64,000 bases of DNA from Marinifilum flexuosum (GCF_003610555.1 NZ_RAPQ01000009.1:310001-374000); one strand, 5' to 3'; positions 9,898 through 18,680 are shown, counted from the stretch's first letter. Program-made: numbers and translations. Notes: generated by a model from the letters alone, not told the origin.

Positions 9898-11091
9898 ATG
9901 AATATGATCCAGGAGGCTGAAAAATACGTTACTAAGCTAATTGAAGATGCAATTAAACCCATATACACTTATCACAACTTGGAGCATACTCAGAATGTAG
10001 TTAAGCATTCTATTAAAATTAGTGAAGGATTAGAATTTAGCGAGGAGCAAAAAGAAATTCTCATTTTGGCAGCTTGGTTTCACGATTCAGGATATTATGA
10101 AGATTATTCAAATCATGAGGAACTAAGTGCGCGTAATGCGAGAGTTTTTTTAGAAGCTCGTAATTACCCGGAAGAAAAAATTGATCAGGTCACTCAAGCC
10201 ATTCTTCACACAAAAATACCTCATCCTCCGTGCGATAACCCAGTTTGCAATGCACTATGTGATGCTGATTTGTATCATTTGGCTTCGAAGAGTTACATGA
10301 AAAGCTCTGAGCAATTGCGTGAAGAGAAACAAGCCTTATACAAACGTGAAATTCCTCCAAAAGAGTATTGGGAAGGTACTTTAGTATTCTTGCAAAACCA
10401 CAAATACAAAACCAAGTGTGGTAAAAAGCTTTTTGCCAAAAAGAAGGAACAGAATTACCAAAAAGTAGTTGCCAAAATCAAGGGATATCACGAGAAAGAA
10501 CTGAGAAAACTAAATGAGAAAGTTGAGAAATTAGAAAGTCAGAACATGAAACTGAAAATGCCTCAACGAGGTATTGAAACCATGTTTAAGGTTACTGCAA
10601 GAAATCAAATTAACCTTAGTTCGATTGCCGACAGCAAGGCCAACTTAATGATCTCCGTTAACTCCATCATTATATCGGCAATCTTCTTTATTTTTAAGAA
10701 TATAATGGATGTTCCTCATTTCATTATTCCTTGTATTATTTTGCTGATTGTTTGTTTGGTTACCATCACCTATTCTGTTATGGCAACACGTCCTATTGTT
10801 ACCGATGGTAAATTCTCTGAGGAAGATGTAAAAAAGAAAAGAGTAAACCTTCTTTTCTTCGGAAATTTCCACGACATGGATTTGGGAATTTATTCAAAAG
10901 CCTTAAAAGGAATGATGACTGACTACGATGAATTGTATGACAGTTTGATTAAAGATCAGTACTACTTGGGGAAAGTGTTGGGTAAAAAGTATCGCTTTTT
11001 AAGAATTTCCTATACCATTTTCATGTACGGGTTAATATTATCTGTGGCTGCCTTTATTTTGGCTGCAATATATCAGCCATTAATGTGGTAA
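9898..11091 (+). CDS. HD-domain phosphohydrolase fused to a PycTM-like (Pycsar effector) membrane domain
   Basis: 397 residues. Residues ~20-130 form an HD domain with YHNLEHT (His26, His30), AAWFHDSGY (His62-Asp63) and CDADLYH (Asp122/124), so the metal ligands look intact. A short coiled coil (about 195-220) leads to ARNQINLSSIADSKANLMIS, the conserved entry of the PycTM/DUF5706-type domain. Membrane segments lie near 249-267, 273-293 and 370-392. PycTM proteins are known as membrane-damaging effectors of cyclic-pyrimidine anti-phage defence; no cyclase gene adjoins this one. The HD domain may act on a nucleotide linked to the membrane part (inference). Confidence 0.82.
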   Translation: MNMIQEAEKYVTKLIEDAIKPIYTYHNLEHTQNVVKHSIKISEGLEFSEEQKEILILAAWFHDSGYYEDYSNHEELSARNARVFLEARNYPEEKIDQVTQAILHTKIPHPPCDNPVCNALCDADLYHLASKSYMKSSEQLREEKQALYKREIPPKEYWEGTLVFLQNHKYKTKCGKKLFAKKKEQNYQKVVAKIKGYHEKELRKLNEKVEKLESQNMKLKMPQRGIETMFKVTARNQINLSSIADSKANLMISVNSIIISAIFFIFKNIMDVPHFIIPCIILLIVCLVTITYSVMATRPIVTDGKFSEEDVKKKRVNLLFFGNFHDMDLGIYSKALKGMMTDYDELYDSLIKDQYYLGKVLGKKYRFLRISYTIFMYGLILSVAAFILAAIYQPLMW

Positions 11092-11115
11092 ATAACTGAA
11101 CAAAGCCTAAATTTG
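11084..11115 (+). promoter_or_regulatory. Probable promoter of rsmE (-7 box TAAATTTG)
   Basis: TAAATTTG at 11108-11115 matches the Bacteroidota TAnnTTTG box and is followed by CAGCCC, much like the two tRNA promoters of this window. No good -33 TTG is present at 20-21 nt; only a weak ATGTGG lies there. The rsmE start follows 27 bases later. Confidence 0.45.
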
Positions 11116-11142
11116 CAGCCCAATTAACAAGCGCAGATTAAT

Positions 11143-11844
11143 ATGAATTTATTTTACACTCCAGATATAAAAGATCAGTATTATCAACTTGATGAAGTTG
11201 AGTCGAAGCATTGTGTTCGTGTTTTAAGGTTGAAAGAAGAAGATGAAATTCATTTGATTGATGGAAAAGGAACACTATTCACGGCTAAAATAATCGACGC
11301 ACATCCCAAACGATGTACTGTTGAATGCATTGAGAAAAAAGAAGAGTTTGGCAAGTTGGATTATGAGCTACATCTGGCTTTGGCTCCAACAAAAAACATC
11401 GACAGAACCGAATGGTTTCTTGAAAAATGTACTGAAATTGGAACAAGTGAGTTTACTCCACTATTGTGCTCACACTCGGAACGCAAAGTGGTAAAACACG
11501 ATAGACTTTTTAAAGTAATTACCTCTGCTGTGAAACAATCATTAAAAGCATATCATCCAAAACTAAACAACTTGACCAAATTTGCTGATTTGGTAACTTC
11601 TGATTTCGATGGTGATAAATTCATAGCTCATTGTAATCCTGGAGAAAAAACGCATCTTAAACAACTATGCAAGCCCAAAGCAAAATGTTTGGTATTAATT
11701 GGCCCTGAAGGCGATTTTAGTCCCGAAGAAGTTGAATTGGCCAAGGCAAATGGATTTCAGGAAATATCCCTTGGCGAAAGTCGGTTGAGAACCGAAACAG
11801 CAGGAGTTGTTGCTTGCAATATCGTAAGTCTTGCAAACTATTAA
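11143..11844 (+). CDS. rsmE: 16S rRNA (uracil1498-N3)-methyltransferase RsmE
   Basis: A 233-residue SPOUT-class methyltransferase that modifies U1498 of 16S rRNA using S-adenosylmethionine. The C-terminal knot is clear: CLVLIGPEGDFSPEEVELA followed by ISLGESRLRTETAG, the SAM-binding loops of the family. The N-terminal PUA-like part (HCVRVLRL...IHLIDGKG) and the internal KNIDRTEWFLEKCTEIG helix also match. The downstream DUF4159 gene begins 1 base after the stop, so the two are translationally coupled. Confidence 0.96.
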   Translation: MNLFYTPDIKDQYYQLDEVESKHCVRVLRLKEEDEIHLIDGKGTLFTAKIIDAHPKRCTVECIEKKEEFGKLDYELHLALAPTKNIDRTEWFLEKCTEIGTSEFTPLLCSHSERKVVKHDRLFKVITSAVKQSLKAYHPKLNNLTKFADLVTSDFDGDKFIAHCNPGEKTHLKQLCKPKAKCLVLIGPEGDFSPEEVELAKANGFQEISLGESRLRTETAGVVACNIVSLANY

Positions 11845-11845
11845 A

Positions 11846-12508
11846 ATGAGAATTCAACACTACATACTCCTCACATTCCTCATACTTTTGAGCTTTAGCG
11901 GTCGATCGCAAAATACAACGGTACGTATTGGTTTGCTGAAGTATAATGGTGGTGGTGATTGGTATGCAAACCCGGGCTCATTGCCAAACCTTATTCAGTA
12001 TTGCAATAAAAATCAAATTGCAAATATTCAGGCAGAACCCATAACTGTTGAAGTGGGTAGCCCGGAAATATTTTCTTTGCCTTTTATCCATTTAACGGGA
12101 CATGGTAACATTGTACTAAGCAATCAGGAAGTTATTAATCTTAGAAAATATTTAATGGCAGGTGGATTCTTACACGTTGATGACAATTACGGATTGAATG
12201 CCTATTTCAGAAGAGAAATAAAAAAAGTGTTCCCAAACGAAGAGCTAGTTGAACTGCCATTTTCTCATCCCATATATCATCAGGTCTATGAATTTTCAAC
12301 CGGACTGCCCAAGATCCACGAACATGATGGAAAGTCGCCACAAGGTTTTGGACTTTTTTACAAAGGAAGATTAGTTTGCTTCTATACCTACGAGACCGAT
12401 TTAGGGGATGGATGGGAAGATACTTCAGTTCATAATGATACCAAAGAAAAACATTTAAAAGCCTTAAAAATGGGTGCTAACATCATCTCTTTTGCTTTCA
12501 GTAATTAG
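11846..12508 (+). CDS. DUF4159-family secreted protein
   Basis: 220 residues from the ATG at 11846; a TTG further upstream would overlap rsmE and spoil the signal peptide. The N-terminus is a signal peptide (ILLTFLILLSFSGRSQN). The body matches DUF4159: LKYNGGGDWYANP at the start, IHLTGHGNIVLS, GGFLHVDDNYGLN, and a C-terminal GDGWED segment. The fold resembles a glutamine-amidotransferase-like domain; function unknown. It is coupled to rsmE. Confidence 0.85.
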   Translation: MRIQHYILLTFLILLSFSGRSQNTTVRIGLLKYNGGGDWYANPGSLPNLIQYCNKNQIANIQAEPITVEVGSPEIFSLPFIHLTGHGNIVLSNQEVINLRKYLMAGGFLHVDDNYGLNAYFRREIKKVFPNEELVELPFSHPIYHQVYEFSTGLPKIHEHDGKSPQGFGLFYKGRLVCFYTYETDLGDGWEDTSVHNDTKEKHLKALKMGANIISFAFSN

Positions 12509-12663
12509 ATTTATTCTTAATTACTTAATTCTCTATTACTTCTACCTTAATATTTCATGCTCATTTTGAATTTTCATTAACAAAATGATAACTTATACAC
12601 TTAATTGTGTATTTGTCGTATAATACCGATTAGTATTTGATATCAATCACTAAAGTTTTTGCT

Positions 12664-13866
12664 ATGAAAAATAATAATTCTTGTAGAGGGATAATAGGCA
12701 TCTTAACAGGTGGCGGTGATGTTCCCGGATTGAATCCTGCAATTCGTGCCGTTACCATTAGAGCATTAAGAGAAGGCTATAAAGTAATCGGTATTAGAAA
12801 AGGCTGGAGGGGTCTGATTGATATCGTAAGAGATGAAAAGGCGGATAATAGTGAAAACTTTGAAGTTTTAACCGAAGAGTTGGTAAATAAAGTAGGTCGT
12901 ACAGGAGGTACATTTCTTCACACTTCAAGAGTAAATCCTTCCAAAACATCCAGAGAAAGAGTTCCTACACACTTGAAAGACAAGTACGATCAGGATGTAA
13001 ATGATTTAACTGAAGAGGTTTTAGCCAATCTTGACTTTTTGAACATCGATTATTTAATTCCAATTGGTGGTGATGATACTCTAAGTTATGGTGTTCGCCT
13101 ATACCAGGAAGGTTTTAAAGTAATTGCCATTCCTAAAACCATGGATAATGATGTTCCTGGAACCGATTATTGTATTGGATTTAGTACATGCATTACCCGA
13201 ACCATTTCACTTACTCACAGCTTAAGAACTTCGGCAGGTTCGCACGAGCGCTTATTGGTTCTTGAAGTATTTGGGCGCTATGCTGGATTTACAGCTATTC
13301 TGCCTACTTTAGCTGGTGCTGCCAACCGTTGTGTAATCCCTGAACACGATTTCGATATCGAACGTCTTACTGAATTAATGATTCAGGATCGATTTTCCAA
13401 TCCAAGTAGGTATTCTGTAGTACTCATTTCAGAAGGAGCAGCCTTTTCAGGTGAAGAGATGATTTTCCAGGATCATGTAATGGATGACTATGGTCACAAA
13501 AAACTCGGTGGTATTGGAGATCAAGTATCAGAGCAGATGAAGATTCTATCTCCTAAGTTCAATAACTCTAAACCCATTAATGTCATCAATCAAAAGCTAG
13601 GCTATATGGTACGATGTGGCGATCCGGATGCAATTGACTCTATTGTTCCAATGGCCTTTGGCAATTTGGCTCTGGATTTAATCATTAAAGGAATTCATGG
13701 ACGACTAATCACCTTGCGCAACGGAAGATACGACAATGCACCTATTGACATCGTTACCAGTTCGAAAAAATTGGTAGATGTTGATCGATATTATAATATA
13801 GAACGACTAAGACCAAAGTATAATAGTTTTGAACTTCAGCCATTGTTTTTAATGACAGGTTTGTAG
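12664..13866 (+). CDS. 6-phosphofructokinase with PPi-type active-site residues
   Basis: 400 residues from the ATG at 12664; an upstream in-frame TTG (12637) is less likely. It phosphorylates fructose 6-phosphate at C1. ILTGGGDVPGLNPAIRAV is the phosphate-donor loop and PKTMDNDVPGTD holds the catalytic Asp161. At the two positions that separate donors in this family (E. coli residues 104 and 124) it has Asp138 in GGDDT and Lys158 in PKT. Both favour pyrophosphate over ATP. The donor is inferred from these residues, not proven. Single gene with its own terminator. Confidence 0.9.
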   Translation: MKNNNSCRGIIGILTGGGDVPGLNPAIRAVTIRALREGYKVIGIRKGWRGLIDIVRDEKADNSENFEVLTEELVNKVGRTGGTFLHTSRVNPSKTSRERVPTHLKDKYDQDVNDLTEEVLANLDFLNIDYLIPIGGDDTLSYGVRLYQEGFKVIAIPKTMDNDVPGTDYCIGFSTCITRTISLTHSLRTSAGSHERLLVLEVFGRYAGFTAILPTLAGAANRCVIPEHDFDIERLTELMIQDRFSNPSRYSVVLISEGAAFSGEEMIFQDHVMDDYGHKKLGGIGDQVSEQMKILSPKFNNSKPINVINQKLGYMVRCGDPDAIDSIVPMAFGNLALDLIIKGIHGRLITLRNGRYDNAPIDIVTSSKKLVDVDRYYNIERLRPKYNSFELQPLFLMTGL

Positions 13867-13894
13867 TTCCACATAATTTTGTACATTTGGGAAG

Positions 13895-13925
13895 CCTTTC
13901 AACATTGTGTTGAGAGGTTTCTACT
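13895..13925 (+). terminator. Terminator after the phosphofructokinase gene
   Basis: CCTTTCAACA pairs with TGTTGAGAGG (one G-T pair) across a 3-nt loop, followed by TTTCTACTTT. It lies 28 bases after the stop. Confidence 0.65.
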
Positions 13926-13974
13926 TTCACAACCATTCCCATTTTAATTTATTATTTATTTAAACTTAACTCTT

Positions 13975-14610
13975 ATGTTAGAATTTAACATTTTAGGTAT
14001 TTCTGTATTGGAATGGATTGGATACGCTGCATCTGTTCTTGTACTGGTATCATTAACAATGACATCGATTATAAAACTTCGATGGTACAATTTGGCAGGA
14101 GCTATTCTCTTCTCAACTTATGGATTTTTAATTGGCTCATTGCCTGTTGGAATCATGAACTTTTTAATTGTGTGTGCCAATATTTACAATCTGAAAAAGA
14201 TGTATGGACAAAAAGAAGATTTTAAAGTAATTGAGATAAAAGATAACGATGAATTGCTAATACACCTTTTAGACTACTACAAAAAAGACATTGGGAATTT
14301 CTATCCTAATTTTGAAAAGAAAGAGAAACAGTTGGGAATTTTCGTATTGAGAAATATGGCTGTGGCAGGGATTTTTATCGGCACACAAGAAGAAAATGAA
14401 TTAAAAATAGATTTGGATTACGCTCTTCCTCAATACAGAGATTTTAAAGTTGGCGATTATTTGTACAAAAGCTTAAAACAAAGCTTAAGCGATCACGATA
14501 TCAAATCGGTATACTGTTATTCTACACAAATGCTGAAATACATGGAAAAAATGGGATTTGAAGCAGACAAAAAGGATAACAAATCCATCATGAAAAAGAA
14601 TTTAAACTAA
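13975..14610 (+). CDS. Membrane protein with YgjV-like N-terminus and acetyltransferase-like C-terminus
   Basis: 211 residues. The first ~85 contain three hydrophobic segments (EWIGYAASVLVLVSLTM, LAGAILFSTYGFLIGSL, GIMNFLIVCANIYNL) similar in pattern to YgjV-like inner-membrane proteins. The rest is soluble and ends with VYCYSTQMLKYMEKMGFE, a pattern typical of the last strands of GNAT-type acetyltransferases, but a clear acetyl-CoA loop is not seen. Substrate unknown. It stands alone between two terminators. Confidence 0.6.
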   Translation: MLEFNILGISVLEWIGYAASVLVLVSLTMTSIIKLRWYNLAGAILFSTYGFLIGSLPVGIMNFLIVCANIYNLKKMYGQKEDFKVIEIKDNDELLIHLLDYYKKDIGNFYPNFEKKEKQLGIFVLRNMAVAGIFIGTQEENELKIDLDYALPQYRDFKVGDYLYKSLKQSLSDHDIKSVYCYSTQMLKYMEKMGFEADKKDNKSIMKKNLN

Positions 14611-14619
14611 TTCGAAAAG

Positions 14620-14649
14620 CTCCTCAATCAATTGAGGAGTTTCTTTTTT
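14620..14649 (+). terminator. Rho-independent terminator
   Basis: CTCCTCAAT and ATTGAGGAG form a perfect 9-bp stem with a 2-nt loop, followed by TTTCTTTTTTT. It ends the membrane/acetyltransferase-like gene. Confidence 0.88.
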
Positions 14650-14661
14650 TGGAAAACGAGT

Positions 14662-14890
14662 ACCTGAACCAATTCAGGAGGTACTTTTGCACACTGACAA
14701 TAGGATTTACTGGTAAATGCAATCATCGTTCATTGTTAAAGATAGGATTTACGAATAGATGAATTACTTTTTTCTGCAATTGATAAGATTTACCCATAAA
14801 TCCGCTTCTCAATCGGCGTTGACAATAGGATTTATCGGTAAATGTGATCAAACTTCATCGAAAATGAGTGGATTTACACACAAATCTGTT
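14662..14890. repeat. Degenerate tandem array, period 41-42 bp, five to six units
   Basis: The word GATTTA starts at 14704, 14746, 14787, 14829 and 14871, giving steps of 42, 41, 42 and 42. Each is followed by a dyad-like half such as GGTAAAT, CATAAAT or CACAAAT (unit 1: GATTTACTGGTAAAT). The remaining ~27 bases vary, with a partly kept end like GACAATAG. A weaker unit precedes from 14662. No open frame runs through it. Confidence 0.7.
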
Positions 14891-14916
14891 TCTTTTTGCA
14901 GGATATCATTCAAAAT

Positions 14917-14955
14917 AAAAAGCTTGACCCAATACTGAGTCAAGCTTTTTTAATG
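14917..14955 (-). terminator. Terminator of the btuB-btuG unit (probably bidirectional)
   Basis: AAAAAGCTTGAC (14917-14928) pairs perfectly with GTCAAGCTTTTT (14939-14950). The A-rich left arm gives a T-run on the minus strand, downstream of the BtuG-like gene. Confidence 0.8.
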
Positions 14956-14988
14956 TATTCTTTGTGATCTGAATGATCAATTCTTTTT

Positions 14989-16386
14989 TTAATAACTAAA
15001 AGTGGTTGAGTTTGGCATATAACCAACTGTAAATTCTTTTAGTTTTTCTGCATCTGAGGAATAAACATGAACTTCACCTTCAGTAATTGCATAATCAGCT
15101 ACACACACCCATAAGTTATCATTTACAGGGTTTACATCAATTCCGTAAAATGTTGCATCGATAAATTTAGTAGTTGGCAATTCAGTAGCTGTAATACTCA
15201 TTGCATATACAGCATCCGACATGAAATAAACTACATCTTTTGCCTTGTTAATTGCAATATTCTTAATACCATTTGTTGATAAATTTGTTAAATCATAAGA
15301 TGTAACTGTACTTGTTGATTCTGTAATCACAGAAATTCCTGAATCAGTATAAGTAACATCAGGGTAATTACTATAATCTGGTTTTCCAGAACAATACACC
15401 CAAACATCACCATTAACATCAACCACCATATCTTTAGGACAAGATTTTATAGTTATGGTTTCCAAAACTTGGTCAGTTTCAGTATCTATAACAGTCACAG
15501 TATTATCATCATTCGACCATCCTCCACTGTTCGAAACATATAATTTACCATTTGAAACCACCATTTTTTCAGGTCCTGCTCCTACAGAAATTTGTCCCGT
15601 CTTAGTCATGGTTTTTAGGTCGATCACATAAATTTCATTGTTTTCTTTAGCATAGCTTGCATCCTGCCCCTTTCCATTTGAAACATAAGCCTTATCTCCT
15701 ACTAAAGTAATTTCTCGTGGATAAGAGAACCCTTCAATTGTTTTGTAATGTGTAAAGTCAGATTTATTTGCAACTTCAACATAACCTGAGCCATTTCCTG
15801 TAGTAACTACAACAAACGCATAATCCTCATTCATAGCCATTGATTGCGGATATTGTCCTAATGCAACACCTCCATTAGCAGTAGAGAAGTAATTGTTAGT
15901 AACCTCATCGTTACGGTTGATCATTGTAATAGCACCATTCGAACTACCTTCATTCAACACATAAAAGTAGCTGATCTGTTTTTCTCCAATGCTAATATTA
16001 AAAGTACCAGTCAATAAATTGTCACCGTCAGTTACTGAGAAAGAAAACTCATCTGTAAGAGTTTGACTTCCATTATGAACATAAACGATTTTTGAAGCTG
16101 CAACATCTGCTTGAGTAAAGCTTTCAATAGCAGTTTCTAATTCATCAGCATGAGCCAAAATACCATTTTCTGTTGCCGTGGTTACTGTATATACAATTTC
16201 AATATCTTCTGTATCAGTATCTACAACATTTAACTCTTCAGGAGTAATCGTAACAGTTGCACCATTCTCAAGCGTTACGCCTTGGTTCACTGATAGACTC
16301 GGCATTTCATTATCATCATCCGAACAGGATACGAATAAAGAACTTGCAATTAACAAGCCTAAGCTAAATTTCAAAAACTTTTTCAT
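14989..16386 (-). CDS. BtuG-like surface lipoprotein: cadherin-like domain plus beta-propeller
   Basis: 465 residues. The lipoprotein signal ends LFVSCSDDDNE (acidic after Cys, as in surface-exported Bacteroidota lipoproteins). Residues ~30-130 form a cadherin/CSPG-like domain (LENGATVTITPEEL...FSVTDGDNLLTGTF). Residues ~140-465 are a YncE-like propeller with repeated blades (KAYVSNGKGQD, GKLYVSNSGGWS, VWVYCSGKPDY, DNLWVCVADY). It starts 4 bases after the stop of a TonB receptor that has a cobalamin riboswitch, which is the context of BtuG, the Bacteroides cobalamin-binding propeller that caps BtuB. The role is inferred from context and fold. Confidence 0.75.
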   Translation of the reverse strand: MKKFLKFSLGLLIASSLFVSCSDDDNEMPSLSVNQGVTLENGATVTITPEELNVVDTDTEDIEIVYTVTTATENGILAHADELETAIESFTQADVAASKIVYVHNGSQTLTDEFSFSVTDGDNLLTGTFNISIGEKQISYFYVLNEGSSNGAITMINRNDEVTNNYFSTANGGVALGQYPQSMAMNEDYAFVVVTTGNGSGYVEVANKSDFTHYKTIEGFSYPREITLVGDKAYVSNGKGQDASYAKENNEIYVIDLKTMTKTGQISVGAGPEKMVVSNGKLYVSNSGGWSNDDNTVTVIDTETDQVLETITIKSCPKDMVVDVNGDVWVYCSGKPDYSNYPDVTYTDSGISVITESTSTVTSYDLTNLSTNGIKNIAINKAKDVVYFMSDAVYAMSITATELPTTKFIDATFYGIDVNPVNDNLWVCVADYAITEGEVHVYSSDAEKLKEFTVGYMPNSTTFSY

Positions 16387-16390
16387 TGTA

Positions 16391-18265
16391 TTAAAAAATT
16401 ACATTAACCCCTAAATAATAAGCTCGGCCCGGCATGGGGTAATACTTAACCAGCTCATATGATTTATCAAGAAGGTTTTCAACCCTTCCACTAAGTTTAA
16501 TTTTTGCAAAATCAGTTTTTAGTCGATATCCGGCATTTACATCAAGAAGAAAACTTCCATCGACCTTTTGTTCTTCCCAATTTTTAGTATGTGATCTAAA
16601 AGTTGTAATAATTCCAGCATTCCAGTTTTTGTGAATAAAATCACTCAAAAGCTTGGTAATATGATGTGGACGATACGCCAAAGTTTGTTTATAGTCATCA
16701 CTGTTTTTATCATTATTGTAGGCATCGTTATAAGCATATTTTACAACTGTTCTAACTACATTATTGGCAACATTTAAAGTATGATTCAATTCTACCTCTA
16801 AACCTTTACTTATCATTTTACCAGTATTAGTAGAGCTCCAGTGCCCTCCATCAGGACGCCATCCAATCGAATTTTTATTTTTAGACTGATACAAACTTAA
16901 ATCCGACGAAAAATTCCCAATTTTACTTGTAAAAGAAAGTAAGGACAATCCTATTTCTGCATTCCAACCTTCTTCTGCTTTAAGATCCGGATTTCCTCCT
17001 GGCATCCAATACCTATCGTTAAAAGTAGGTCTTCGATAATGCGTTCCTGCTTTTGCTCTAAAATTCAAAACATTTGGTAATACATGAAATAAAGAGCTAA
17101 ATGAATACATTTCAGGTGGATTAACCTCTGAATTCCATTCTTTCCCAATTGTGACAATAAAGGTTCCAAAGTCAGGCGAATATTTAGTCGCTAATGTTAC
17201 TCTAGATTCATTCTCCTCCTTTTCGTAATTATTCGTCTCCCCTTTCAACCACGAGTATTTCACATTAACATCCATACTGAACTTGCTATTTGCATAGTAG
17301 CGTACATTGGCATCATTCAACACTCTTCTGGATTGAATAACCGACACATAATCATCGGTATATTTTAAATAGTCAAACAAATAAGCTGTCTTTGCTTCAA
17401 TTCGGAACTTTCCTACTAAAGTTTTCCATCCCAGATATACTTTTAATGACGAATCTCTCTGTTGCTGATTACTTTTGGGTGTTCCGATTCCCATTATTCC
17501 AGGAATCTTTTTTCTTTTAGCCTGATACCAAGCCCCCATATCTAAGTAATGCTTATTCAATTTCAGATGTAAATCGTGAATCGTACCATAAACCCTGTTT
17601 TCATTATTGGTTAATCTTTCTGTAGGCGAATCAAAATCATACTTATCTGTGTATTTAAAATCATTTTTACCATATTGAAAAAATGCCTGTGCTGTATAAG
17701 AAATCCAGCTATTGGAATATTTCCCGTAAAGTTTTGTTTTGTAATTCGAAAAGCTCCCTACTTCCGATTGTACTCCTACTAAAGACTCATTTTTCCAGTT
17801 TGGAGTATTGGAAAGTTCAATTGCCCCTCCCATGGTACCACTTCCATATAAAGAAGATACTGCGCCGTAAACAATTTCAACATTATCAAAACTTCCAGCA
17901 CCAATCAGCGACAAATCAGCAGAGCCTGTTGTAAGTGAGTTTACCGGAACTCCATTCCAATTAACAGATGTACTTGCTGCCGAAGCTCCACGCACACTTG
18001 CATTAGATAGGGCCCCAAATGCGCCATTTGATGATACCGTTACCAATGATATTTTCTCCAATACAGAACCCAAATCCTTACTGTCATAATTCTGAAGAAC
18101 CGTTGTATCTAGCTTGACTATCTTTTCGGTTTGTGTAAAATGTTTTAATCGTGGTGCTATAATATCAATGGCATTAATATGAACCGTATCCATACTACTC
18201 GATTGTGCCATCACACTAATCCTAAAACAACATATCACCAGCACAATAATAAATTTCCACTTCAT
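16391..18265 (-). CDS. btuB: TonB-dependent receptor, probable corrinoid transporter (BtuB-like)
   Basis: 624 residues from the ATG at 18265; an upstream alternative start lacks a clean signal peptide. Signal peptide IIVLVICCFRISVMAQ, then a TonB-box-like start (MDTVHINAIDIIAP), a plug domain (SVRGASAASTSVNWNGVPVN, GAVSSLYGSGTMGGAIEL) and a barrel ending in Phe (YYLGVNVIF). No STN or CarboxypepD-like extension is present, as in BtuB. The riboswitch at 18370-18553 precedes it and the BtuG-like gene follows 4 bases later. It should carry corrinoids across the outer membrane; the ligand is inferred from the riboswitch. Confidence 0.88.
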   Translation of the reverse strand: MKWKFIIVLVICCFRISVMAQSSSMDTVHINAIDIIAPRLKHFTQTEKIVKLDTTVLQNYDSKDLGSVLEKISLVTVSSNGAFGALSNASVRGASAASTSVNWNGVPVNSLTTGSADLSLIGAGSFDNVEIVYGAVSSLYGSGTMGGAIELSNTPNWKNESLVGVQSEVGSFSNYKTKLYGKYSNSWISYTAQAFFQYGKNDFKYTDKYDFDSPTERLTNNENRVYGTIHDLHLKLNKHYLDMGAWYQAKRKKIPGIMGIGTPKSNQQQRDSSLKVYLGWKTLVGKFRIEAKTAYLFDYLKYTDDYVSVIQSRRVLNDANVRYYANSKFSMDVNVKYSWLKGETNNYEKEENESRVTLATKYSPDFGTFIVTIGKEWNSEVNPPEMYSFSSLFHVLPNVLNFRAKAGTHYRRPTFNDRYWMPGGNPDLKAEEGWNAEIGLSLLSFTSKIGNFSSDLSLYQSKNKNSIGWRPDGGHWSSTNTGKMISKGLEVELNHTLNVANNVVRTVVKYAYNDAYNNDKNSDDYKQTLAYRPHHITKLLSDFIHKNWNAGIITTFRSHTKNWEEQKVDGSFLLDVNAGYRLKTDFAKIKLSGRVENLLDKSYELVKYYPMPGRAYYLGVNVIF

Positions 18266-18369
18266 CTTATTGGTTTGATAACGAAGAAAACATTGGGATA
18301 ACAACAGTTTGAGCTACTAAAACCTATCGTTTTCCAAACACCTTCTCCGAATGTTTTGAAAAATTGTAT

Positions 18370-18553
18370 GCAGATTGGCAGGTCTTCTGGCTTGCTCAAC
18401 TTTTATCAACCTTCCCATCCCTATTAGGAACAGTGGTATCGCAGTATAAAAGCTTTTTATTTGAGCTTACAGCTACGGGAACAGCTCCGGACTTGAACCG
18501 GATTCCCTTTTCATCTCAATTTGTTAAGAAACAAATGTACGAGAACCAAATGC
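18370..18553 (-). promoter_or_regulatory. Cobalamin riboswitch 1 (full length), upstream of btuB
   Basis: Read on the minus strand it has, in order, AAAAGGGAATCCGGT, a GAGCTGTTCCCGTAGCTGTAA core, ACCACTGTTCC, GGGATGGGAAGG, and CAGAAGACCTGCC. These are the conserved blocks of the cobalamin riboswitch. The closing stem pairs GCATTTGG (18546-18553) with CCAATCTGC (18370-18378). A -7-like box, TACATTTG on the minus strand (18558-18565), lies just upstream. It ends about 105 nt before the btuB start. Confidence 0.93.
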
Positions 18554-18650
18554 GTTGCAAATGTATGAAAAAAGACCAATAAATCCATTACTAACAAACC
18601 ATTTTAAAACATGCTGTTTATCAGCTATTAACAAAAAATTCACTTATACT

Positions 18651-18680
18651 AAAAAGGGAATCTATTAAGATAGATTCCCC
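18651..18680 (-). terminator. Terminator of the second TonB receptor gene
   Basis: GGGAATCTAT (18656-18665) pairs with ATAGATTCCC (18670-18679); on the minus strand the hairpin is followed by TTTTT. It lies 25 bases past the receptor stop and before the promoter of riboswitch 1, so the two receptors are probably separate units. Confidence 0.85.

Noticed and set aside
9898-11091. Complete Pycsar defence system
   Set aside because: No uridylate/cytidylate cyclase gene lies next to it; only the effector-like domain is seen.
12611-12640. Promoter TTTG...TATTTG before the phosphofructokinase gene
   Set aside because: The -7 box lacks the two middle bases and the spacing does not fit; too weak to list.
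13874-13889. TAATTTTG and TACATTTG boxes before the gene at 13975
   Set aside because: Transcription from them would start inside the terminator hairpin of the preceding gene, and no -33 TTG fits.
14662-14890. CRISPR-like array of 42-bp units
   Set aside because: The repeated part is short (about 15 bp) and degenerate, the variable parts resemble each other at their ends, and no cas gene is present.
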